This document shows, in pieces, positions 17,072 to 25,568 of a stretch of DNA of 64,000 nucleotides (positions are counted from its first letter, which is position 1; every line of letters begins with the position of its first letter). The DNA lies in assembly GCF_001006305.1 (NCBI RefSeq), contig NZ_LBHJ01000003.1:496001-560000 (forward strand), read 5' to 3'. The position numbers and the translations under genes were made by a program. The notes below the pieces were generated by a model, which did not search any database, had not been told where the DNA came from, and saw only the letters and a program-made list of their open reading frames with translations. Source of the DNA: Silvibacterium bohemicum (GTDB lineage Bacteria; Acidobacteriota; Terriglobia; Terriglobales; Acidobacteriaceae).

Positions 17072-17106
17072 AAATCTTCAGTGGGAACGGCAGGTACGTC
17101 GTCGGT

Positions 17107-17913
17107 TCATTGAGACTGACCTGCCGCCCAGAAGATCGAGTTCTTAAAGATCGTTGTAAAAGCGGGATTCTGAAATAGGTCCGGATGGTGGCCCATAAAG
17201 ATGTAGATATTCCGGGCCTTGAGGTGTTCGTTTGTCCAGATCACCGGATGGTCGCCCATCTTCGTCTTTGTGTCAGGCGAATAACTGTCTTCATTCACGC
17301 TGGCCAGTACATGAACATTTGGGCGCGGCGACTTGTCCCACGTATACCATTCCTCTTGTTTGACGTGAAAAGAAGCGGCAACGCCTTTCATCGCCGGATG
17401 CGAAGCATCTTCGACCGTCACTGTTCCATCGGCGAAGGTCGGGATATATCCCGTAAAGCGGATTCCACCCATGAAGTTCGAGAACCACGGCCACATCGGA
17501 AAACCATCAAACTCACCGAGCAGTGTGGCGTGATGGAAGCCAATCCACCCACCTTTGCCTTCTTCGATGTACTTGACGAAGGCCGCCTTTGCCACCGGCG
17601 TCCAGTTGTACGGCGGGTAATTGAGCTGGATGAAGAGCTGATGCTTGGATAGATAGGCTTCATCGATTGGGTCGGTGTTCTCGATGTAATCGATGGAGAA
17701 ATGTTGTTCTGCCGCAAGGTTGTTCAGCCATATCTTGGCGGCATCGACGAATGGCTGGTGGATTCCGCCCTTTTCAGCGAGCGCAACAACCCTGAACTTC
17801 GGGGCTTGATCTTCGGCAGGAGCAGCAAGAGCAGCATGCAAGCCGAAGATCAAGAAAGCGAAGGACCATAGAATTCGATTTTTCATGGAGCGTACGTGGG
17901 ATCTCTGTTGCAT
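17107..17913 (-). CDS. secreted ThuA-like domain protein (copy 1)
   Basis: The protein has about 268 residues from the ATG at 17913, which has GAGG about 13 nt upstream; the ATG at 17886 gives a more compact signal peptide (MKNRILWSFAFLIFGLHAALA) and is an alternative. The body is a ThuA-like class-I glutamine-amidotransferase-like fold: FRVVALAEKGGIHQPFV, YIEEGKGGWIGFHHA, DASHPAMKGVAASFHVKQEEWYTW, and PVIWTNEHLKARNIYIFMGHHP. ThuA proteins act in disaccharide or keto-sugar metabolism, mechanism poorly known. It begins 27 bp after the GH116 stop on the same strand, so the two are likely cotranscribed. A second ThuA-like gene is at 28542-29303. Confidence 0.85.
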   Translation of the reverse strand: MQQRSHVRSMKNRILWSFAFLIFGLHAALAAPAEDQAPKFRVVALAEKGGIHQPFVDAAKIWLNNLAAEQHFSIDYIENTDPIDEAYLSKHQLFIQLNYPPYNWTPVAKAAFVKYIEEGKGGWIGFHHATLLGEFDGFPMWPWFSNFMGGIRFTGYIPTFADGTVTVEDASHPAMKGVAASFHVKQEEWYTWDKSPRPNVHVLASVNEDSYSPDTKTKMGDHPVIWTNEHLKARNIYIFMGHHPDLFQNPAFTTIFKNSIFWAAGQSQ

Positions 17914-17939
17914 GGTTGCGCGAGCCTCGTATTCGTGAC

Positions 17940-20363
17940 TTATTTCGTTGGCGGCGGCGTCATCTCTAGCGCCCAGACAGCAGTGGGGCGCATGTACATA
18001 CCGGCTCTGAAATTCCCCGTAATGTCCCATGCCTCAGGTGTGCGGAACCAGTAGCCTTTCGTCTCGTAAATCACATGATAGAGTCCCCAGGTGGTCTTCC
18101 AGGCTTCGTCTTTCATGCCCTCACTTATCAGAAGCCCCGCATAGCCGAGCGTAGTACCTACCCACACCTCTTTCGCTTCGGCATTCGTGAGAATTTCTCC
18201 GCCTTCGGTCATGCCGTTGACCGCACCCATCTGTCCATCGCCAAACTTCATTACGTTGAAGTTGAAGATCGTCTTCGCCGTCTCGATCTGCATCTCGCGC
18301 GGCACGATATCCCCCAGGCCGGTGAGGTTCGCGTACCACTGACCGGCGAGCTGGTCGGTCTGGATATCATTTCTCGAATCAGTGCTTGTGTCGTAGCGGA
18401 AGTATTTCCCGTTCCACAGTTGGGATATGTAGGTCTTCTGCCCCTTTAGAAAGAGCGCGTGATATTCATCGACCGCCTTCCTGTCGCCGAGGATGCGCGC
18501 GGTCTCTTCGGTGGCGCGCAGGGCAGCCAGCCACAGGCCTCCCGAATATGCGCTTACGCCGTGGACGACCCAATCGTCATAAGTCTGGTCAGGATAGTCG
18601 CTGTTTTCTGGAACCCCTCCGCCATGATCGAACTGGCGAAGATATTCGATTGCGTCTTTCACCGCCGGCCAAGTCTCGCGAAGAAATGCTGTGTCCTTAC
18701 GGCCAGTCAAGACATAGTCTCGATAGACCATGAGCACGAACTTGGAGTTGAGATCCTTCCAGTTATTGGTGTCCTGCCATCCTGGTTCGTTCACCGCGAT
18801 GAACGGATCGCCCTCCGGAACGCCGAGGTCGTGCGGCACCGCGCCAATCTTCTTGCGTTTATGTGTTACGGGCTCGTCGAGGATTTGGCTCTTCCATACC
18901 CAAAGCCCCAGTTCGGGCCATTCCTTCGGCACGGTATCGGCGAACTCCCTCAGTACTTGTTTATCGATGTCAGGCCAGAATTTCAAGAGAGGGAGCGATG
19001 CATAGAAGCGGACGTCGAGCGTGCCATAGTAGGCGTAGTCGAAGCACTCAAGCAGAGCAAACGACGTGGGTCCTTTGAGATCCGCGCCAGCCTGACGGCC
19101 CCAAAAGGTTCCGCCATCGGTGAGCGCATAGAGCTCGTTGAACAGCATGCCGCGATACCAGAGCGGCTTGCTTTCGTCGTTGACGTATGGCGCCTGCCAC
19201 TTATCGATGGCATCGCTCCACGCAGAGGCTTGCGTCAGACCGTCGCGCGCGATCTTCCACGCATTCTTTCCTGACGTGCCATAGAAGTCGGTATATTTAC
19301 GATCCCACTTTCTTCCTTCGCCGAATTGAACCACGGGAAAGTCCCATGAAAGTACCATGGGCACAATCTTTTTCTCTCCCGGCTTGAGCGTGAAACGCAG
19401 AGCAATCGCGCCGGCCAGCCTTTCCTTGTCGCTGACCCAGGATTTCGTGTCGTTCGTCAGCCTGCCGTCCTTGGAGAACGGCGCCCACACAGCCTTGCCA
19501 TCTCCGGATGCCTGATAGGTGGTCTGGTAGGTGACTTCAACGCCGGGCGACTCGAGAGCGGCGATGGCAAACTGGCCATCCCATTCATTGGGTGAGGCAC
19601 CGGAACGGCTTCTGTCGAAGACAATGCCTTTCATGGTTCCAGCATCGCCGACTTTTTCGCTTACGTAATTATTGTAGTTTCCCTGGCTCGGAGCACCGTC
19701 GAAATCGCGCGTGAAGGTGCGGAACCAACCCGACATATTTGTCCATGAGAGAAGCACCGATACGACGACGGTCTTATTGGTAGGGTTCTCGGCGTGCCAG
19801 CGGTAGACGGCGACGGGATAACTTGATTCGCGATAGTTTCCTGGAAGTACCGGCGAGTACTGTTCCAGCGTGACGTGCGCGGGAAATTTATCCCACTTAT
19901 AGTCGAACCACGCTTTTGGAAAAAGCGCATAGTAATTGCCCGCGCCCACAGGATAGTCCCATTGCCAGCTCGATAGTTGGCCACCAGTCGGATGACCGTT
20001 CATCAGCGCCTGCGCCGTACCGTGAGCGTCTCCCTCGGACTGCTGGAACATGGCGAACTGGTTCGCATACACCGGCTCATATTTATGGACACCTGCCTTC
20101 ATGTGCCAGCGTGCAAAGTCGCCGCGATAGCTGCGGGAGAATGTTCCGGCGCCGAAGCCGCCTACCGGAACTCCCTGCCAGTAGCCGTCATCGATATCTC
20201 CGGATTTGAGCGTCACTCCCGGGTTCGCGAGGGGAAGTCCCAGCGGGCGCTCCCATGCCGCTTTCGGGATGCCGTCCGCGCCCCAGGCAGGGGAAACGGT
20301 TGAAAGGCCAAGCGCGAACGCCACAACATGGAATGCAAAGACAGAGATGAACTTTAGCTTCAC
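17940..20363 (-). CDS. secreted GH116 beta-glucosidase/beta-xylosidase
   Basis: This 807-residue protein has an N-terminal signal peptide (to about residue 29, ending SPAWGA). An N-terminal beta-sandwich (GGFGAGTFSRSYRGDFARW) is followed by an (alpha/alpha)6 catalytic domain. The likely nucleophile is Glu439 in ALLECFDYAYYGTLDVRFY and the acid/base Asp592 in YPDQTYDDW, spaced as in characterised GH116 enzymes. Family members cleave beta-glucosides, beta-xylosides or beta-N-acetylglucosaminides. It is the first gene of a probable two-gene unit with the ThuA-like protein downstream. Confidence 0.92.
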   Translation of the reverse strand: MKLKFISVFAFHVVAFALGLSTVSPAWGADGIPKAAWERPLGLPLANPGVTLKSGDIDDGYWQGVPVGGFGAGTFSRSYRGDFARWHMKAGVHKYEPVYANQFAMFQQSEGDAHGTAQALMNGHPTGGQLSSWQWDYPVGAGNYYALFPKAWFDYKWDKFPAHVTLEQYSPVLPGNYRESSYPVAVYRWHAENPTNKTVVVSVLLSWTNMSGWFRTFTRDFDGAPSQGNYNNYVSEKVGDAGTMKGIVFDRSRSGASPNEWDGQFAIAALESPGVEVTYQTTYQASGDGKAVWAPFSKDGRLTNDTKSWVSDKERLAGAIALRFTLKPGEKKIVPMVLSWDFPVVQFGEGRKWDRKYTDFYGTSGKNAWKIARDGLTQASAWSDAIDKWQAPYVNDESKPLWYRGMLFNELYALTDGGTFWGRQAGADLKGPTSFALLECFDYAYYGTLDVRFYASLPLLKFWPDIDKQVLREFADTVPKEWPELGLWVWKSQILDEPVTHKRKKIGAVPHDLGVPEGDPFIAVNEPGWQDTNNWKDLNSKFVLMVYRDYVLTGRKDTAFLRETWPAVKDAIEYLRQFDHGGGVPENSDYPDQTYDDWVVHGVSAYSGGLWLAALRATEETARILGDRKAVDEYHALFLKGQKTYISQLWNGKYFRYDTSTDSRNDIQTDQLAGQWYANLTGLGDIVPREMQIETAKTIFNFNVMKFGDGQMGAVNGMTEGGEILTNAEAKEVWVGTTLGYAGLLISEGMKDEAWKTTWGLYHVIYETKGYWFRTPEAWDITGNFRAGMYMRPTAVWALEMTPPPTK

Positions 20364-20765
20364 GGGACTCTCAATCTACTTAAGATTTGACACGTATAAG
20401 GATGCGCAGAAGCCTGTTTGTGACCGCGGGTGCACTCGGTTCATGCCGTGCCGACGGCTCAATGATGACATGGCCAAGTTTTCTGGAGGGAAGTATTCTT
20501 TTGCGTCCGCCCAAGAAAAAGCTTGCCAAGGCTTCGTCATTCACGGTACATACTAATGAATCGTTACGAAGGATGTCACGTCTTCTTTCGCTCCCTCCAG
20601 ATTCCCCAGGCTTTCGGCACGGTTTCGGAAAAAGCGGGTCATCCATAGAACATCTCCTGACAGGTTGGCATTTTCGCCGGAAACGTTAGCGGAACAGGAA
20701 GAGACGATCGGTAAGACGAACAAGGATTTGAAGAAGGGCTTTTTATTCGGGAGAGGCTATTGAAT
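20364..20765. other. intergenic region upstream of GH116 (-) and TonB receptor (+)
   Basis: This 402-bp gap should contain both divergent promoters. The only clear element is GGGAGAGG at 20749-20756, the Shine-Dalgarno of the receptor. Open frames in it are short and have no recognisable protein character. I see no RNA structure or repeat. Confidence 0.5.
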
Positions 20766-23700
20766 ATGTTCGGAAAGCGAAATGGCTGGGGATTTACTCT
20801 TTGTCTTTTGCTGTGTGCCAGTGCGATTGCGAATGCGCAAAGCACGTCCACAGGTGATATCCGCGGAACGGTAACCGATTCCTCGGGAGCTGTTATCCCC
20901 GGCGCCACGGTCACGGTTGTGAACATCGAGACCGGCGAGAAAAAGGTCTTCACGACCAACAAAAGCGGTCTCTATGACACGATTTCAACACCAAACGGAC
21001 AATACACGGTGACCATTGCCGCGCCCGGATTTGAAGGCCTTGTGCTCGGCCCCATCACGCTGGACATCGGCATCATTACTTTGAACGGCCATATGAAGGT
21101 GGGCAGTACACAGCAGCAGGTTGTGGTTACTGCTGACACTGCTGCGCTACTCCGCACAGAAAGCGGCGAGCAGTCGACAACTCTCGATGAGAAGACCATG
21201 GAGCAATTGCCGCAGGTCGGTCAGGACTGGGCGAACTTCACCATCCTGCTGCCCGGCAGCGCCGGAGCGTCTTCCGCAAATGGCGTGACAAATCCGGGAG
21301 CAGCAGTTTCGCTCAATGGCAGCATGCCTTACAGCGGCAACTTCCTGTCGGACGGCGGCTCGGTCACCAACCCGCATAGCGCCGACGTTGAGACCGATAC
21401 CTTCGACACGGTTTCCGAAGTGGAGATCGATGACTCGAACTTCTCCGCACAGTACGGCATCGGCGGCGTGGTCTTTAACCAGGTGACCAAGGGCGGCACC
21501 AACCGCTTTCATGGTTCTGCCTACGAGCACTTCCAGAATGACGCTCTGGACGCGAGAAGCTATTTCAACGCACCCGACCAGCATATTCCGGAGTTGAAGT
21601 TCAATCAGTTTGGTGGCTCCATCGGCGGTCCGATCTGGAAGAACAAGATGTTCTTCTTCTTCAACTACGACAAAACCATCGATAACAGCTCCTACAGCGG
21701 CTTCACCTCCATGCCGACGAATCAGTTGAAAGGCGTCAACACGCCGAACGGCCAATTCGATCTGACACAGCTAATGCCGTTGGATGGCAACGGCAACAGG
21801 ATTCCAGTAACCGACGGCAACGGCAACAACGTCATCAATCCCTGCACGAACACGGCTGTGTATCAAGGAGAGATCTTCGATCCTCAAACCCAGACCACAG
21901 TCAACGGCCAGATGTGCCGCTATCCGTTCGCGACGGACAATGTGATCCCGGGAAACAGAGTCGACTCTGTCGCCAGAAATCTCCTCCCGTACTTTCAGCA
22001 GCCCAACCAGAACACCAGCCAGGGCATCAACGGCGACTACTACTATGTGGTTCCAACTCCTTCCCCCTCCACCCGCATCTTCGGCAGGATCGACTACGAC
22101 TTCAACAGCAAGAATCGCCTGACTTCATCGATTGCCGTCAGAGACGCAAATTCTCCTGTCTACTCGGAGTGGTCTACCCCGGTTGCGTCCTATCACGACG
22201 ACACCTCGGACTACTCAAGCCAGACCTCCGATGTTTGGTCTTATAGCTCCACGCTTGTGAATGAAGCTCGCTTTAGCTTCAATCGTCAGGGCAGCTTCCT
22301 GATCCCGTTTTCGCTGAACTTAGGTATTCCGGCAGCGATCGGCTTGCAATATGCGAAGGCGGATGTCTTTCCCAACATCAGTATTACCGGAAACATCTGC
22401 TGCGATTCGCCCTATGCCGGCACCAATACGATCTATGTGCAGAATGTCTATCAGCCGTCGGATGTTGTGACTCTCATTCGCGGTAAGCATATTCTGCACT
22501 TCGGTGGCGAGCTCATCATGTTGGAAGACAACTCCACCAACTGGGGTAACGTCGACGCTGGAGACTTTAATTTCTCAGGTCAATACACGCAGGCGAGCTT
22601 GGCTGCATCGGGAAGCGGTGCTGGCTGGGCCGATTTCCTGCTCGGTAACGTACAGAGCTGGGGCGCGACCAATTCGCCTCTCTTCGGCGGACGCCAGAAG
22701 AGCCCGCAGATGTTTGTTCAGGACGACATCAAGCTTCGTTCGAACCTTACAGTCAACCTTGGTCTTCGCTATCAAATCCAGAGGGGCTGGAGCGAAGTTC
22801 ACAACCGCATCGGTGACTTCGATCCAACCATCTTCAACACTGTCTCCGGCAACAACGGCGCGATGTGGTTTGCTCCTGCGAATCATCGCACCCAGGCGCA
22901 AGCCAATGTTTATACCGGCTTTCTGCCACGTATAGGCTTTGCTTACACCCTTCATACCAACACCGTGGTTCGCGGCGGATGGGGCATGTATACCACTCCC
23001 TGGAGCGTCGACCAATACGGAAACGCAAAGGGCGTCGGATACAGCCAATCGGGTAGCGCTCAGGACCAGACGAACGGTGTCACTCCGCTCACAACACTTT
23101 CCGGCCCTGGCGTCTTCTTAGGCACGAATACTCCGCTGCCGTACGTCAACGCGTCCACGTCACCAACCGCATACAACGGCCAGAATGCGCCGAATTACGA
23201 TCCTTACCACACGCCGCTGACCTTCCTGTACTCATGGTCGCTGAGTGTGCAGCATGAATTCACTCACGGCATCACGTCGGAGATTGCTTACGTTGGCAAG
23301 CACGGCGCGAATATGCAGTTCAAGGCCGACATCAACCAGGTCCCGGTGCAAAACCTATCGCCGACTGACGACCCCACTGGGCGGCCCTATCCGCAATTCG
23401 AGTCCATCGGCGGAAGTACTTTCAACGGTGTATCGAACTACAACTCGCTCCAGGCGCAAATACACAAACGGCTTTCAAGTGGTATCGCCTTCGGCAGTGC
23501 CTTCACTTACTCCAAGTTCCTGGACGACATGGACGTCTCGCCCTTCAACGGACAAGGCGGCACGATCAACTTCCAGAATGCTCACGATCCCGCAAGCAAC
23601 TACGCACCATCGAACTTCGACATTCGTACTTCGCTGAAGAGCAGCGTCGTATACGAGCTGCCGTTCGGGAGAGGGCGCACCTGGTTGAACAAAAACCGCT

Positions 23701-24191
23701 TCTTAGATGAGGCAGTCGGCGGATGGCAGGTTTCGGCGATCGTGATCAATCAAACTGGAAATCCATTCACGATCAACTACAACGGCGCCAACAACTCTTA
23801 TTCGCAGGCAGGCAGCTGGTATCCCAACGTCCTGCGTCCTGCACAAAAGGGCATCAAGAAGAGTCTTAATGAGTGGTACGATCCGACTGCGTATATCGTG
23901 GCGGCGAATGGAACCTTCGGCGACTCCCGGCGTAACTCGCTACGCGCGGCGGGAATCGATACGACCAATCTTTCCTTGGGAAAGACATTCAACTTCGGCG
24001 AAGGCATTGGTTTGCAGATCCGTGCCGACGCCAGCAACGTATTCAATCATCCGGATTTCGATGCGCCGGATGGCAACTTTAACGATCCTGTGAACCTGTC
24101 TAATCCAGGCAGGCCACAGGGTGCAGGAACCATCAGCGGCACCACCGTAGGCGGCCGTAATATGCAACTCAGCGCACGTATCGCGTTTTAA
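20766..24191 (+). CDS. TonB-dependent receptor, Oar-like, with carboxypeptidase-regulatory domain
   Basis: The protein has 1,141 residues. The ATG at 20766 is 9 nt from GGGAGAGG; the TTG at 20760 is too close. A signal peptide (to about residue 25) is followed by a carboxypeptidase-regulatory-like beta-sandwich (GDIRGTVTDSSGAVIPGATV), then a plug domain (GEQSTTLDEKTMEQLPQVG...) and a large beta-barrel with late VVYELPFGRGRTW. The final strand ends LSARIAF with the C-terminal Phe. It is an outer-membrane importer of large nutrients powered by TonB; in Acidobacteria these flank polysaccharide genes, as here. The TPR gene follows after a terminator-like hairpin. Confidence 0.93.
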   Translation: MFGKRNGWGFTLCLLLCASAIANAQSTSTGDIRGTVTDSSGAVIPGATVTVVNIETGEKKVFTTNKSGLYDTISTPNGQYTVTIAAPGFEGLVLGPITLDIGIITLNGHMKVGSTQQQVVVTADTAALLRTESGEQSTTLDEKTMEQLPQVGQDWANFTILLPGSAGASSANGVTNPGAAVSLNGSMPYSGNFLSDGGSVTNPHSADVETDTFDTVSEVEIDDSNFSAQYGIGGVVFNQVTKGGTNRFHGSAYEHFQNDALDARSYFNAPDQHIPELKFNQFGGSIGGPIWKNKMFFFFNYDKTIDNSSYSGFTSMPTNQLKGVNTPNGQFDLTQLMPLDGNGNRIPVTDGNGNNVINPCTNTAVYQGEIFDPQTQTTVNGQMCRYPFATDNVIPGNRVDSVARNLLPYFQQPNQNTSQGINGDYYYVVPTPSPSTRIFGRIDYDFNSKNRLTSSIAVRDANSPVYSEWSTPVASYHDDTSDYSSQTSDVWSYSSTLVNEARFSFNRQGSFLIPFSLNLGIPAAIGLQYAKADVFPNISITGNICCDSPYAGTNTIYVQNVYQPSDVVTLIRGKHILHFGGELIMLEDNSTNWGNVDAGDFNFSGQYTQASLAASGSGAGWADFLLGNVQSWGATNSPLFGGRQKSPQMFVQDDIKLRSNLTVNLGLRYQIQRGWSEVHNRIGDFDPTIFNTVSGNNGAMWFAPANHRTQAQANVYTGFLPRIGFAYTLHTNTVVRGGWGMYTTPWSVDQYGNAKGVGYSQSGSAQDQTNGVTPLTTLSGPGVFLGTNTPLPYVNASTSPTAYNGQNAPNYDPYHTPLTFLYSWSLSVQHEFTHGITSEIAYVGKHGANMQFKADINQVPVQNLSPTDDPTGRPYPQFESIGGSTFNGVSNYNSLQAQIHKRLSSGIAFGSAFTYSKFLDDMDVSPFNGQGGTINFQNAHDPASNYAPSNFDIRTSLKSSVVYELPFGRGRTWLNKNRFLDEAVGGWQVSAIVINQTGNPFTINYNGANNSYSQAGSWYPNVLRPAQKGIKKSLNEWYDPTAYIVAANGTFGDSRRNSLRAAGIDTTNLSLGKTFNFGEGIGLQIRADASNVFNHPDFDAPDGNFNDPVNLSNPGRPQGAGTISGTTVGGRNMQLSARIAF

Positions 24192-24203
24192 GGAGCCTCC
24201 TGG

Positions 24204-24247
24204 CCTGAAGGGCGACAGTTTCGGCTGTCGTCCTTCAGGTTTCTCTT
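24204..24247 (+). terminator. intrinsic terminator after the TonB receptor
   Basis: A 15-bp stem (CCTGAAGGGCGACAG at 24204-24218 with CTGTCGTCCTTCAGG at 24225-24239, one G-T wobble) closes a TTTCGG loop and is followed by TTTCTCTTT. It lies 12 bp after the receptor stop. Confidence 0.88.
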
Positions 24248-24287
24248 TCTCGAGGACGAGTTTGCCTATTAACGATACGATCTCAAA

Positions 24288-25487
24288 ATGATTTCAAAGT
24301 ATGTGCCTGCTTCGCTGTGGCTCCTATCGTTCTTTGCGATGCCATGTCTCTGCCAGCCCGCACCCGATGCGCAACAGCAAGTGGAGACGCATTTGCGGGA
24401 AGCGCATCGCCTGTTGAGCGAGAACAAGCCGGCGGCGGCGATCCCCGAATTCAAAGCGGTCATCGCTCTCGATCCTTCGAATATCGATGCTCACGGCAAT
24501 CTTGGTGTTCTTCTTTTTTTTCAGGGGAACTACACGGCAGCGGTTCCTGAGCTGCGCGAGGCACTGCGCCGCAAACCAGATTTGTGGAAGATACAGGCCC
24601 TTCTCGGCATGGGTGAACGCCGGTTAGGAGAGAATGTAGCCGCGCGTACCGATCTTGAAGCCTCTTTCCCTCAGCTGCAGGAACAGAAAATTCGCATCGA
24701 ATCCGGTCTCGAGCTGATCGAGATCTACACGGCTGCGGAAGAGATGGACAAGGCTGCCACAGTGGTGAGCACACTTCGCAATCTCGATCCTGAGAATCAA
24801 GAAGTCTTGTACGCAGCCTATCGTATTCATTCCGACATGGCCCGCGAGGCAATTCTCAGTCTGTCGTTGGTAGCTCCAAAATCGGCATTGATGTATCAGG
24901 CCGCAGCCCACGAGGCGGCACGGCGGGGAGATACAGCCGGCGCAATTCAGGATTATCGCCAGGCGTTGAAGATCAACCCCAAGCAGCCCGGTCTGCACTA
25001 TGAGCTTGCGGAGATGCTAAACAGCCTGCCGCCCACCTCCACGGCCCACGCCGAAGCTCAATCGGAATATGAAGCCGCGCTGGCTCAGAATCCCTTCGAC
25101 GAAAAGGCAGACCTCAAGCTCGCCGAGATAGCGACGCATGGCAACGACAAGAAGAAGGCGTATGACCTCTACGCGAAAGCAGTTCAGCTTCAGCCCGATG
25201 ATCCTGCGGCCAACTATGAACTCGCAAAGGTTCTGCTCAACATGGACGAACCCGAGAAGGCTGAAAAGCTTCTGGAGCATGCCGTTCAATTGGATCCAAC
25301 GAATGCGATCGTTCACTTTCGCTTAGCCACGGTCTATCACCGGCTGAAACGCAACGCCGATGCCGACCATGAGGCTGATGAGTACCAGAAATATAAAGCC
25401 TTGAAAGAGAAGCTGCGGGATACCTGGAAGGATCTGCATTTCGATCCTGAAAAGCCAGATATGTATGGTGGCGATCAGGAAAAGTAA
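24288..25487 (+). CDS. exported TPR-repeat protein
   Basis: This 399-residue protein has a signal peptide ending near CLCQPAPDA; the Cys residues there could make it a lipoprotein, though no clean lipobox is seen. Tetratricopeptide repeats occur at about residues 27-120 (EAHRLLSENKPAAAIPEFKA, DAHGNLGVLLFFQGNYTAAV) and again from about 195 to 375 (GAIQDYRQALKINPKQPGLH, KAYDLYAKAVQLQPDDPAAN). TPR proteins scaffold complexes; its place after a TonB receptor is common in Acidobacteria and suggests a periplasmic partner, but no catalytic function is visible. Confidence 0.85.
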   Translation: MISKYVPASLWLLSFFAMPCLCQPAPDAQQQVETHLREAHRLLSENKPAAAIPEFKAVIALDPSNIDAHGNLGVLLFFQGNYTAAVPELREALRRKPDLWKIQALLGMGERRLGENVAARTDLEASFPQLQEQKIRIESGLELIEIYTAAEEMDKAATVVSTLRNLDPENQEVLYAAYRIHSDMAREAILSLSLVAPKSALMYQAAAHEAARRGDTAGAIQDYRQALKINPKQPGLHYELAEMLNSLPPTSTAHAEAQSEYEAALAQNPFDEKADLKLAEIATHGNDKKKAYDLYAKAVQLQPDDPAANYELAKVLLNMDEPEKAEKLLEHAVQLDPTNAIVHFRLATVYHRLKRNADADHEADEYQKYKALKEKLRDTWKDLHFDPEKPDMYGGDQEK

Positions 25488-25568
25488 GCCGTTCTACGTT
25501 CGCGGCTTGGGAGACTACCAATCGCCCGCGCTAAATTCAGTGATGTTCACTTCGATCACAGGAAATCA

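Noticed and set aside
20387-20689. 100-codon plus-strand frame upstream of the TonB receptor
   Set aside because: Ser/Arg-rich, no Shine-Dalgarno, no homology pattern; treated as part of the promoter region.
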